From CAZJRB01 sp964547995 (GTDB taxonomy: Bacteria; Planctomycetota; Planctomycetia; Pirellulales; Thermoguttaceae): 47,490 nucleotides of DNA. The stretch covers positions 1 to 47,490 of the forward strand of contig CAZJRB010000053.1 of NCBI GenBank assembly GCA_964547995.1, in the 5' to 3' direction. The translations under genes and the position numbers were made by a program. Under the pieces are notes generated by a model. That model did no database searches. It was not told where the DNA came from and saw only the letters and a list, made by a program, of their open reading frames with translations. Shown here in pieces: positions 26,946-34,815 of the stretch; positions within the stretch are counted from its first letter, which is position 1, and every line of letters begins with the position of its first letter.

Positions 26946-28472
26946 ATGCGATTTCCCGTGTTGCAGGCGTTGGTCTTGATTTGTGCCGCTGCTCTATCAA
27001 GCACGGATGCGCAGCAGGTTGCCAGGGCTGAACCGGCTGCAACGACCGCGGAGGAGGTGGTCTCGGCGTTCGTCGAGAAGGCCTGCCGCGGCGACGCGCA
27101 GGGGCTGACTGCGATTTCCGATGTTCCTTACTACCCGGATAGTGCGGGGGTTCTCAAGGCCACCGATCAGCTCAACCAGTTCTACACCGGAATCGTCGGC
27201 AAGATCTCCAAGGACGCCGGCGGCAAGGTGTTGAAGCATTCAACCGAGCTTGCGCCCGATGCACCCAAACTGGACAGTGGCATGTTCGGGGAGCACCAAG
27301 TCGTGCGAATGACGTTGCAGGAGGGCCGCTTCAAGGGAGATGTGCTGCAATTCTACGTCAAGATGAGCAAAGCCGGACCCAAAATCATCGGGCTCTGCTC
27401 AACCCCGCGCCCGATGCACACTGGGCCACCGAGAGAAAGGAGCGTGCGCGAGGACCTGCAGCAGATCATGCTGGGGATTCAGAATTTCGATTCCGCGCGG
27501 CGTTACTTTCCGCCCCAAGCCATCTGCGATCTAAATGGTAAACCGCTGTTGAGTTGGCGGGTGAGGATATTGCCTTACATCGAAGGCAAGCCGCTCTACG
27601 ACGCGATGAAGCTCGACGAACCGTGGGACAGCCCGCACAACAAGCAATTCATCGAGTCGATGCTACCGGTGTTCGCCGTCGGCCGCGGGAAAGATGACGG
27701 AAAGACCTGTGTGATGGTCTTTGCCGGCAAGGAAACGCCGTTCGACGGCGGGAAGAAGACCCGCGGTATCCGCGATGGCAAGGCCACCACGATCAACTTC
27801 GTCCTGGCTGGGCCCGACAAGGCCGTCCCCTGGACCAAGCCCGAAGACCTGCCTTTCGTTCCCAGCGATCCGAAGTCGGTGCTCGGCACAATACCCGGCG
27901 ACAAGATCCACGTCGTCTTCTGCAACGGGGTCATCGAGGCCATTCCGAAGAATGTACCATCTGAGACCTTCAAGGCCATGATCACCCACGAAGGCGGCGA
28001 GAAGATCGACCTGGAGAGCGTCCTATCCGGGGCGACGGGCGGCCCACCACCGTCAACGGCTCCCGGCCAACCGGAGGCGGCTAAACCGGAACCGATCAAA
28101 CCGCCGCGCTACAAAATTCTCGCCCATCAAGCCGTGGGCTCGACCCGGATTTCGGCCAAGGTGCTGGTCGAAGCCGCAGGCAACCAGGCCCCCAACGAGG
28201 CACAGTTGAAAGCGATTTGGACCGACCTGAACGGCAAGACGCCGAAAATAGTGTCTCTCTCCTTCTACGTGCTCGGGATGGACCCGAAGAAACCGGCCTG
28301 GGCTACGGCGGTTCCGACGGGCAAGAGTGCGGTGAAGATCAAGATGTTTCTCGACCGCGTGCCCAAAAACTACCGGCCGCCGCAAAGCACGCCGCCCCAA
28401 GGGGCTTCGCCCCCGGCCGGCCCAACGGGCCCGCCTGGGCAACGGTCGATCCTCTCGGCAGAGACGATGTGA
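26946..28472 (+). CDS. Exported DUF1559-type protein
   Basis: A 508-residue protein with a signal peptide (PVLQALVLICAAALSSTDA). An N-terminal domain of about 140 residues follows, perhaps SnoaL/DUF4878-like (EEVVSAFVEKACRGDAQGL). From about 165 it matches DUF1559 (LQQIMLGIQNFDSARRYFPP, LSWRVRILPYIEGKPLYDAM, then EPWDSPHNKQ). DUF1559 is greatly expanded in planctomycetes and is usually attached to a pilin-like N-terminal helix; here that helix is missing. The tail is Pro-rich. The ATG at 26946 has GGAGGG 7 bases upstream. Function unknown. Confidence 0.85.
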   Translation: MRFPVLQALVLICAAALSSTDAQQVARAEPAATTAEEVVSAFVEKACRGDAQGLTAISDVPYYPDSAGVLKATDQLNQFYTGIVGKISKDAGGKVLKHSTELAPDAPKLDSGMFGEHQVVRMTLQEGRFKGDVLQFYVKMSKAGPKIIGLCSTPRPMHTGPPRERSVREDLQQIMLGIQNFDSARRYFPPQAICDLNGKPLLSWRVRILPYIEGKPLYDAMKLDEPWDSPHNKQFIESMLPVFAVGRGKDDGKTCVMVFAGKETPFDGGKKTRGIRDGKATTINFVLAGPDKAVPWTKPEDLPFVPSDPKSVLGTIPGDKIHVVFCNGVIEAIPKNVPSETFKAMITHEGGEKIDLESVLSGATGGPPPSTAPGQPEAAKPEPIKPPRYKILAHQAVGSTRISAKVLVEAAGNQAPNEAQLKAIWTDLNGKTPKIVSLSFYVLGMDPKKPAWATAVPTGKSAVKIKMFLDRVPKNYRPPQSTPPQGASPPAGPTGPPGQRSILSAETM

Positions 28473-28633
28473 GGATCAACATGCCCCAGAACAGAGGAAG
28501 CACGCCGCCTCAAACGGCTGCGCCTGCCCCCCTCCTTTGATTCTTGGCGGAGTCTGCTACTTTATCTTGCGACACTTGTTTCTTCGCCGATCCCGAGTTT
28601 CCGTCGGGGAATATCCCCGGTCACCAACCTGCC

Positions 28634-29533
28634 ATGTTCTCACGCGACCAATACGAACTGATCGACTTCGGCGACGGCCGTCGGCTGGAGCGGTTTGGGC
28701 CGCTGGTGATCGACCGGCCTTGCCCGGCCGCCGAAGCGTTTGATCGGGCCGATCCGGGCAATTGGGAAAACACCGACGCGAGGTTCGAGCGGAACGAGGG
28801 CGACGAGGGGACATGGACCGCGGAAGCTGGGATTCCCGATCGGTGGAACGTCGTTCATGGGGCGGTTGCTCTCGAATTGCGGCGTTCGCCGGTCGGCCAT
28901 CTCGGCATCTTCCCGGAACAGGCGGCAAACTGGGACTGGATCGCCGGAGAAGTCCAAAAGTGTGTCGCGCAGTCGCACGAGCCGCCGAAGGTTCTGAATC
29001 TCTTCGCGTACACCGGGGGAAGCACGTTGGCCGCGGCGGCGGCCGGCGCAACGGCCGTCCACGTCGACGCCGCCAAGAACACCATTGCCCGGGCACGCCG
29101 AAACGCCGAACTCTCCGGCCTGGCCGGCCGGCCCATACGATGGATCGCCGACGACGCGGTGAAGTTCTGCAAGCGGGAGGTCCATCGCGGCAGCACCTAC
29201 GACGCCGTGATCCTCGACCCGCCGAGCTACGGGCATGGGGCCCGGGGGGAAGTGTGGCGTCTTTCAAAACACCTGTCCCGGTTGCTCGGGCTTTGTGCCC
29301 AATTGACAGCCGACCGGCGGCGGTTCATGTTACTGACGTGCCACACGCCCGGCTACGATCCCGCGAAGCTGAAGCAGATGGTGCTCGACGCCGTGAAGCA
29401 CGAGGGCTTCGCCAGCGCCCGGGAAATGACGATCCGGTCGGCGTCCGGCCGGGAGTTGCCCAGCGGGGTCGTCGTCCGCTGGGGGCCCGATCCGCCGCCG
29501 CCGTGTACCGATCCTTTGTTTTGTGAGACATGA
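28634..29533 (+). CDS. RlmI/RlmK-like class I SAM-dependent RNA methyltransferase
   Basis: A 299-residue protein: SAM-binding motif VLNLFAYTGGSTLAAAAAGA, followed by HVDAAKNTIARARRNAELSG and the catalytic-loop motif VILDPPSYGHG. This is the RlmI (23S rRNA m5C) pattern, but the N-terminal PUA domain of RlmI is absent and the protein is about 100 residues shorter. Such shorter homologues are common and their substrates unknown. It lies 21 bases before a TrmH-type methyltransferase, suggesting co-expression in RNA modification. Confidence 0.85.
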   Translation: MFSRDQYELIDFGDGRRLERFGPLVIDRPCPAAEAFDRADPGNWENTDARFERNEGDEGTWTAEAGIPDRWNVVHGAVALELRRSPVGHLGIFPEQAANWDWIAGEVQKCVAQSHEPPKVLNLFAYTGGSTLAAAAAGATAVHVDAAKNTIARARRNAELSGLAGRPIRWIADDAVKFCKREVHRGSTYDAVILDPPSYGHGARGEVWRLSKHLSRLLGLCAQLTADRRRFMLLTCHTPGYDPAKLKQMVLDAVKHEGFASAREMTIRSASGRELPSGVVVRWGPDPPPPCTDPLFCET

Positions 29534-29554
29534 CTCGCGCACTGGGAGACCCGT

Positions 29555-30352
29555 ATGATCACCAGCCCCAAGAACCCGCGGGTGAAAGACGTCGTTCGGC
29601 TTCGCCATGGGCGGCATCGCAGCCGACAGGGGCGAATCCTGATCGACGGCGCCCGGGAGCTGAGCCGGGCGATCGGGGCCGGGGTGCGGCTCCTCGAAGT
29701 CTTCGTCTGCGAGGAACTCTGCACCAGTGATGAAGAGCGGGGCTTACTGGCGAGGTTGCCTGACTGCAACGCCGAACGGTTGCACGTCTCCCGCCAAGTC
29801 TTCGAGAAGCTCGCCTTCGGGGACCGGGCCGAAGGTCTTTTGGGCGTGGCCGAAACACCGCAGACGACGCTCGACGACATTGCGCTCCCGGAGAACCCGC
29901 TGGTGGTCGTGCTCGAACGGGTCGAAAAACCCGGCAACCTCGGGGCAGTGCTGCGAACTGCCGACGGGGCCGGGGTTTCCGCGGTGGTAGTCGCCGATGC
30001 CGCGGGCGATCTCTACAATCCCAACGCAATCCGGGCGAGTCTCGGCACGATCTTCACCATGCCCGTCTGTGCGGCGGAAAGGGCCGAGGTGCTCGCGTGG
30101 CTTCGACGGCACCAGCTATCGATCGTCGCCGCACGTGTCGACGGTTCGGTCCCCTACACCAAGCCGGACTATCGCGGCCCGACCGCTTTCGTTCTCGGCA
30201 GCGAAGCGAAAGGGCTTTCCGGCGCGTGGACCGGCAACGACATCATCGCCGTCCGCTTGCCGATGCTCGGCGCGGCCGACAGCCTGAATGTATCGGCCAC
30301 GGCTGCGGTGCTCTGCTACGAAGCGTTGCGGCAGCGGGCACGGCAGATGTGA
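29555..30352 (+). CDS. TrmH/SpoU-family RNA 2'-O-methyltransferase
   Basis: A 265-residue protein. The N-terminal substrate-binding part begins ITSPKNPRVKDVVRLR. The three SPOUT motifs are present: ERVEKPGNLGAVLRTAD, FVLGSEAKGLS and LPMLGAADSLNVSATAAVL. They form the knotted SAM site; Arg in motif 1 and Ser/Asn in motif 3 are the expected key residues. Length and layout fit the TsnR/RlmB group acting on rRNA; the exact target cannot be told from sequence. It ends 42 bases from the convergent GTPase gene. Confidence 0.92.
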   Translation: MITSPKNPRVKDVVRLRHGRHRSRQGRILIDGARELSRAIGAGVRLLEVFVCEELCTSDEERGLLARLPDCNAERLHVSRQVFEKLAFGDRAEGLLGVAETPQTTLDDIALPENPLVVVLERVEKPGNLGAVLRTADGAGVSAVVVADAAGDLYNPNAIRASLGTIFTMPVCAAERAEVLAWLRRHQLSIVAARVDGSVPYTKPDYRGPTAFVLGSEAKGLSGAWTGNDIIAVRLPMLGAADSLNVSATAAVLCYEALRQRARQM

Positions 30353-30354
30353 AC

Positions 30355-30392
30355 CGCAAAGTGGCGGCGCGGCCGCCGGCCGCTGCTTTGCG
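30355..30392. terminator. GC-rich hairpin between convergent genes
   Basis: CGCAAAG (30355-30361) pairs perfectly with CTTTGCG (30386-30392), enclosing a GC-rich inner hairpin (GGCGGC/GCCGCC). It fills the gap between two convergent stops. No T-run follows on either strand, so a transcription-blocking or mRNA-protecting role is inferred from position only. Confidence 0.45.
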
Positions 30393-30394
30393 AG

Positions 30395-31429
30395 TTACGA
30401 GCTGAAGCGGATCAACAGGATTTCGCCGTCTTGTACAACGTAATCCTTATGTTCCGACCGGACGAGATTTGCGGCCTTAAGCTCGCGTTCGCTTCCCAGC
30501 CGCACGAGATCGTCGACGGTCATGACTTCGGCCCGGATAAAGCCTTTGGCCATGTCGGTGTGGATGTTTCCGGCGGCTTCGACGGCGGTTCCGCCCCGGC
30601 GGAGGAGCCAGCAGCGGACCTCCTTCTCGCTGGTCGTGAAAAAGAGCAGCTCCCCGGAGGCGGAGAGCAACTTGCGGATGATGTGGTCGCGGTCGACGCT
30701 TTCGAGCCCCATTTCCTCTTCGAACTCACGGCGATCCTCCGGGCTCATCTTCGAGAGTTCCAGCTCCAATCCCGCCGGCAAGGCCAGGACGGGCACTTCG
30801 TCGGTGGAGGCCGCCGTGAATCGCTCGGGGTTTTCCTCGTCGTCGGCCGTATTGACGATCACCAGCCGCTGCTTCTCGCTCAGCAGGCGGAACGCCCTGG
30901 TAACCTTCAATTGCTCGTCGGTCATGTCGCTTTCGCGGAGCGGTTTTCCGGCTTCCATGGCGGCCAGCACCATTTCGAGCGTGTCTTGCTCGTGTTTGAG
31001 CTGATCGCGCTCGGCGCGGGGGAGCGGTTTCTTGATCGCCTCTTCCACCTTCGCCACGCGGCCGGAGAGAATCTCCATGTCGGCGAGCATGAGGTCCTCG
31101 TCGAAGGTCCTCATGTCGACGATCGGATCGGAGTCGTCGTACGCGGCGACGACCGGCACAAGACAGTCGGCCTCGCGGATCAACGCCAACCGTGCGGCAT
31201 TGCCCTCGTGGGTGCGGCTAAGGCCCGGGGTATCGACGATCTCGATGGCCGCCGGAGTGACCTTCTTCGGCCGGTAGATTTCCGCAATTTGGTCGAGCCG
31301 CGGTTCGGGAATCGCCGCCATCGCACTCTGGCCGGCGTGGGCCTTGGCCGGATCCGCCGCCACGCCGGTCAGCCACTCGAAGAGCGTGCTCTTGCCCGAT
31401 CCGCCGTAACCGACGAGGCCGATTTTCAT
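30395..31429 (-). CDS. YchF/OLA1-like P-loop NTPase
   Basis: A 344-residue protein. P-loop GYGGSGKST (7-15), G3-like DTPGL, a coiled-coil middle, and the YchF C-terminal TGS-like domain (GFIRAEVMTVDDLV, KDYVVQDGEILLIRF). YchF proteins bind ATP or GTP and associate with the ribosome. The P-loop differs from the usual GLPNVGKST, and the N-terminal switch region is shorter (344 versus about 363 residues), so it may be a paralogue rather than the housekeeping YchF. It follows the Xer recombinase by 98 bases on the same strand. Confidence 0.85.
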   Translation of the reverse strand: MKIGLVGYGGSGKSTLFEWLTGVAADPAKAHAGQSAMAAIPEPRLDQIAEIYRPKKVTPAAIEIVDTPGLSRTHEGNAARLALIREADCLVPVVAAYDDSDPIVDMRTFDEDLMLADMEILSGRVAKVEEAIKKPLPRAERDQLKHEQDTLEMVLAAMEAGKPLRESDMTDEQLKVTRAFRLLSEKQRLVIVNTADDEENPERFTAASTDEVPVLALPAGLELELSKMSPEDRREFEEEMGLESVDRDHIIRKLLSASGELLFFTTSEKEVRCWLLRRGGTAVEAAGNIHTDMAKGFIRAEVMTVDDLVRLGSERELKAANLVRSEHKDYVVQDGEILLIRFSS

Positions 31430-31527
31430 GGCTATTCCCTCACGATGTGTGAATGCCGTTTGGTGACTGTTTCACCGCTAGCGATTATCGGCTCCACCGG
31501 CGTCGCCGTCAACAGCTCGGGGACGGT

Positions 31528-32430
31528 CTACTTCGCCCGGGGATGGGCCTTCTCGTACGCCTCGCGGAGTGCGGTCGTGCTGACGTGCGTGTAGATCTGC
31601 GTGGTCACGAGACTCTTGTGGCCGAGCAATTCCTGGACGCTGCGGATGTCGGCGCCGCGGTCGAGAAGGTGTGTTGCAAAGCTGTGACGCAAGGAATGGG
31701 GCGACGTGCGGCTGTCCAGCCCGGTGAGCTTGAGGTATTTCTCGAGCATCCGCCCGACGCTCCGCGTCGTGATGCGGCGTCCGAACTTGTTGAGAAAGAC
31801 GGGCGCTTCCGGGCCGGACGGTTCGCCGGGGTGCAGTTTTCTCTTGCGGAGCCATCGCCGCAGCGCCCGGGCAGCATAGGAACCGATCGGTGCCAGCCGC
31901 TCCTTGCGTCCCTTCCCGCGGATGCGGGCGATGCCGGCGGCGAAATCGAGATCGCCGTCGTTGAGCCCGACCAGCTCGCTGACGCGGAGCCCGGCCGAGT
32001 AGATCGTTTCGAGAATGGCCCGGTCGCGCAGGCCGGTGTCTTCATCAGCCGGCGGCGCGCCGAGCAATCGACCGATCTCGTCGGCCGACAGGAAATGGGG
32101 CAACGACCGCCCCCTGCGTGGATTCCTCAGCGGCTTCGCGGGATTCGCCTTGGTCCACCCCTCGCGCTGGCCGAACTTGAAAAAGCTCCGTAAGGAAGCC
32201 AATCGTCGGGCGACACTCGAATTGGCGTATCCGGCTTCGTGCAGTGCGGCCACGTAGCCCCGTAAATCGAGCACGGTCACGTCACCCGGCGTGGGAGGTT
32301 CTCCGCCGCGGGCCTCGCCCAGATAGTCGGCCAGCGCAGTAAGATCCTCGCGATAGCTCTTGATCGTGTGCTCAGACCCGTTCCGCTCTACTCGCAGATA
32401 CTTGAGGAAACGGTCGATCGCGGTGCGCAT
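31528..32430 (-). CDS. xerC: Tyrosine recombinase XerC/XerD
   Basis: A 300-residue protein, the normal Xer size. The N-terminal core-binding domain is followed by the catalytic domain with all active residues: Arg149 (SAGLRVSE), Lys173 (RGKGRKE), His245 and Arg248 (HSLRHSF), His271 (LGHKSL) and Tyr280 (TQIYTHVS). Xer recombinases resolve chromosome dimers at dif. The sequence does not settle XerC versus XerD. It sits in a small operon between a conserved 80-residue protein and a YchF-like GTPase, with no attachment sites seen, so a housekeeping role is more likely than a phage integrase. Confidence 0.9.
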   Translation of the reverse strand: MRTAIDRFLKYLRVERNGSEHTIKSYREDLTALADYLGEARGGEPPTPGDVTVLDLRGYVAALHEAGYANSSVARRLASLRSFFKFGQREGWTKANPAKPLRNPRRGRSLPHFLSADEIGRLLGAPPADEDTGLRDRAILETIYSAGLRVSELVGLNDGDLDFAAGIARIRGKGRKERLAPIGSYAARALRRWLRKRKLHPGEPSGPEAPVFLNKFGRRITTRSVGRMLEKYLKLTGLDSRTSPHSLRHSFATHLLDRGADIRSVQELLGHKSLVTTQIYTHVSTTALREAYEKAHPRAK

Positions 32431-32466
32431 TGCGTTGTGGCGTCAGGCCGCAAGAGGGGGGTTCAT

Positions 32467-32709
32467 TCAGGAGAATTCATCCATATCGGTCGGCAGCGGC
32501 ATATCGAACCGTGATTGCGCCGGGAACTGCGACTCCTGGCGGATCTTCTGGCTCAGCACGGCGGCATCGTACCAGGTGAAGCTCAATTCCGGGTTCGAGG
32601 CGAAACGCCCCAGTATCCGCAGGGTCTCCGCTCGGCTCGAATCGTCGTACAAGAAAACGTAGCGCTCCGACCCTTTTACCAGTGCCAATACGTTGATATC
32701 GTCATTCAC
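32467..32709 (-). CDS. Conserved small protein of unknown function
   Basis: An 80-residue protein beginning MNDDINVLALVKGSERYVFL. The GTG start at 32709 is chosen because GGAGGA lies 7 bases upstream; a longer ATG start would put that site inside the gene. It continues YDDSSRAETLRILGRFASNP and ends in an acidic tail (PTDMDEFS). I recall near-identical small proteins in other planctomycetes, without a known function. It lies 36 bases before xerC and is probably co-transcribed with it. Confidence 0.75.
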   Translation of the reverse strand: MNDDINVLALVKGSERYVFLYDDSSRAETLRILGRFASNPELSFTWYDAAVLSQKIRQESQFPAQSRFDMPLPTDMDEFS

Positions 32710-33086
32710 AGGGTATTCCTCCATCCGTGGGGCCCCGATCACGCCTAGCGCAGAGATCCGGTTCCACCGCTCTCCTCAGTCGTTATCGGGTCGAAAGCCG
32801 CCCAGTCGCCACCTGCGTTTCACTGGCCCCCCTGGGGGAATCCCGATGGAACTAACTCTCGCAACGTCTTTACTGCCAAGATGTTACGTCACGACCACTC
32901 CCCACAATCAGGGCACCACGGCCTGCGCACTATTGAGGTAGAAGATCGGCACAGACATTTTTATCGGCAAAGTCCGCGTAGATTCTCCAGTTTCAATTTC
33001 GGGGCCGTTTTCGCCTTGAAGCAGTAGAAAGCAACCGTGAAAATGGGGGAGGAGCCACGTCATGCGTCACAGAGAAAAGAAATTGC
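32710..33086. other. 377-bp gap between divergent genes
   Basis: Divergent gap between the xer operon and the DUF4160/DUF2442 pair. It contains a GC palindrome (GGCCCCCCTGGGGG region near 32826) and becomes AT-richer to the right. I see no gene and no strong consensus promoter. Confidence 0.4.
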
Positions 33087-33335
33087 ATGAGTCCGACGGT
33101 ATTTAGGGAAAAAGGCTATCGCTTTTTCTTCTTCTCACGAGAAGAATCGAGAATGCACGTTCATGTGTTGTGCGGTGACGGGGAAGCCAAGTATTGGCTT
33201 GAGCCTGAAGTAGAGTTGGCAAAAAATCATCGATTATCGCGGTCGCAGCTAAAACAGATTGAAGAACTAATCGAGGCACATTACGATGAACTCACCGACG
33301 CTTGGGAAGCCCATTTCCGAGGTGGAGATAACTAA
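33087..33335 (+). CDS. DUF4160 protein
   Basis: An 82-residue protein with the DUF4160 pattern: GYRFFFFSREESRMHVHVLC followed by GEAKYWLEPEVELAKNH. DUF4160 proteins are typically next to a DUF2442 protein and have been suspected to form small toxin-antitoxin-like pairs, without firm proof that I know of. The local GC content is low: 28 and 27 GC in the two 60-base blocks 33121-33240. It overlaps the next gene by 50 bases in another frame. The ribosome site is weak. Confidence 0.85.
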   Translation: MSPTVFREKGYRFFFFSREESRMHVHVLCGDGEAKYWLEPEVELAKNHRLSRSQLKQIEELIEAHYDELTDAWEAHFRGGDN

Positions 33336-33546
33336 TATCTCCAGCCACGGCGTATGGCTCCTTGCTTCCGATAGGGAGATGTTCATGTCCTATGAAGACT
33401 TTCCATGGTTTAAGGATGCTCCTGTTGGAAAAATACTGGATGTCGAAGAGCCGAGCCCGGGCCACTTCTATTGGCCAAGGCTCGACGTGGATTTGGGCAT
33501 TGAGGTTATCGAGCATCCCGAGCGTTTTCCATTGAAGTCAAAATGA
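33286..33546 (+). CDS. DUF2442 protein
   Basis: An 86-residue protein: KPISEVEITNISSHGVWLLA, a loop with MSYEDFPWFKDAPVGKILDV, and PRLDVDLGIEVIEHPERFP, matching DUF2442. It overlaps the DUF4160 gene by 50 bases, implying translational coupling and a joint function. GAGG lies 9 bases before the ATG. The two form a small accessory module between the xer operon and ispG. Confidence 0.85.
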   Translation: MNSPTLGKPISEVEITNISSHGVWLLASDREMFMSYEDFPWFKDAPVGKILDVEEPSPGHFYWPRLDVDLGIEVIEHPERFPLKSK

Positions 33547-33602
33547 CCTGTTGCTCGGGTGTCACGGGGAAGCCTTTGCTCCCGCTCCGCTGAGGTGTAC
33601 GC

Positions 33603-34763
33603 TTGAATTCTCTCCATGGACGACCCGTTTCTCGAAACCCCACCCGGGCCGTTCGGATCGGATCGGTTACCATTGGCAACGGCCATCCGATCATGGTCCA
33701 GAGCATGTGCGCGACCAAAACGGCTGACGTCGAGGCAACGGTTACCCAGGTACACCACCTTGCCGAAGCGGGGGCGGGGTTGGTGCGGATTGCCGTCGAT
33801 ACGCGGCGAGATTGCGAGGCGCTGGCTGAGATCCGACGCCGGATCGATGCGAATCTCTCGGTCGATCTCCAGGAGAACTACCGGCTGGCGGCCGACGTGG
33901 CCCCGTCGGTCGACAAGATCCGCTACAACCCGGGCCATCTCTACCATCACGAGCAGGAAAAACCGTGGCAGGAGAAGGTTCGTTTCATTGCCGAGGTGGC
34001 GGCTGAGCATGATTGTGCCCTGCGGGTGGGCGTGAACTGCGGCTCGGTCGATCCGGCCTGGCAGCAGAAGTACGACCCCGGCGATTCGCTCGGCCCGATG
34101 CTCGAAAGTGCGTTGGAGCACTGCCGGTTGCTCGACGAGATCGGCTTCACCCGGTATTGCGTCTCGCTGAAGGATTCCGACCCGCGGCAGGTAATCGAAG
34201 TGAACCGCCGGTTCGTGCTCGAACGGCCGGATGTGCCGTTACACCTTGGCGTAACCGAAGCGGGCATGCCGCCGGAGGGGATCGTCAAGACGCGGACCGC
34301 GTTGGAGCATCTGCTGCGGCGGGGGATCGGCGACACGATCCGCGTCTCGCTCACGCTTCCCCACGCCCGAAAGCACGAGGAGATTGAGGCGGGCCAAAAA
34401 ATCCTCGATGACGTCGCCGCCGGGATATTCCATGACGACGAACCGGGACCGAAGGGTTTGAACATCATCAGTTGCCCGAGTTGTTCCCGGGTGGAGAACG
34501 AGGCGTTTATCCAACTGGCCGAGCAGGTCCGCGAAGCGACACGCTACGCCGCCGAGTACCCGATCACAATTGCCGTGATGGGTTGCCGCGTGAACGGCCC
34601 CGGCGAGACCGACGACGCAGACCTGGGCCTCTGGTGCGGACCCACACTCGTCAATCTCAAGCGCCGCAGCGAGAAGCTCGGGGCGTTTACATACGACGAA
34701 ATCCTCCCGCGGCTGACGGCGGAGCTTGATAAGCTGATTGGAAAGCGGAAAGCGGAAAGCTGA
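33603..34763 (+). CDS. ispG: IspG, 4-hydroxy-3-methylbut-2-enyl diphosphate synthase
   Basis: A 386-residue protein of the MEP isoprenoid pathway, converting MEcPP to HMBPP with a [4Fe-4S] cluster. Diagnostic segments: IGNGHPIMVQSMCATKTADV, VDLQENY, IRYNPGH, then the cluster Cys pair CPSCSR and the third Cys with Glu in GCRVNGPGE. The length is that of the compact bacterial form, without the large plant-type insert. The start is a TTG at 33603 with GAGG 7-9 bases upstream; no ATG lies between it and the conserved region. The last seven residues and the stop are coded by a 7-bp tandem repeat (GKRKAES). Confidence 0.95.
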   Translation: MNSLHGRPVSRNPTRAVRIGSVTIGNGHPIMVQSMCATKTADVEATVTQVHHLAEAGAGLVRIAVDTRRDCEALAEIRRRIDANLSVDLQENYRLAADVAPSVDKIRYNPGHLYHHEQEKPWQEKVRFIAEVAAEHDCALRVGVNCGSVDPAWQQKYDPGDSLGPMLESALEHCRLLDEIGFTRYCVSLKDSDPRQVIEVNRRFVLERPDVPLHLGVTEAGMPPEGIVKTRTALEHLLRRGIGDTIRVSLTLPHARKHEEIEAGQKILDDVAAGIFHDDEPGPKGLNIISCPSCSRVENEAFIQLAEQVREATRYAAEYPITIAVMGCRVNGPGETDDADLGLWCGPTLVNLKRRSEKLGAFTYDEILPRLTAELDKLIGKRKAES

Positions 34764-34774
34764 AAGCTGAAAGC
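34740..34774 (+). repeat. Heptamer tandem repeat forming the ispG 3' end
   Basis: Five 7-base units, GGAAAGC three times then TGAAAGC twice, followed by a degenerate sixth. The ispG stop codon (34761-34763) is the TGA of the fourth unit. Confidence 0.93.
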
Positions 34775-34815
34775 GGAAAATCTGCTTCTGGCTTCGTACT
34801 CTTGTGGAAACCGGT

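Noticed and set aside
26561..27042. Open frames on the minus strand across tRNA-Ile (one ends near SNLGPHPYQGCALNQLSYTP).
   Set aside because: They are antisense translations of the tRNA, a well-known annotation artefact.
31528..32430. The tyrosine recombinase as an integrase of a mobile island with the DUF4160/DUF2442 pair as cargo.
   Set aside because: Normal Xer length and full motif set, operon with conserved-looking neighbours, no attachment-site repeats, and the small pair is divergently transcribed.
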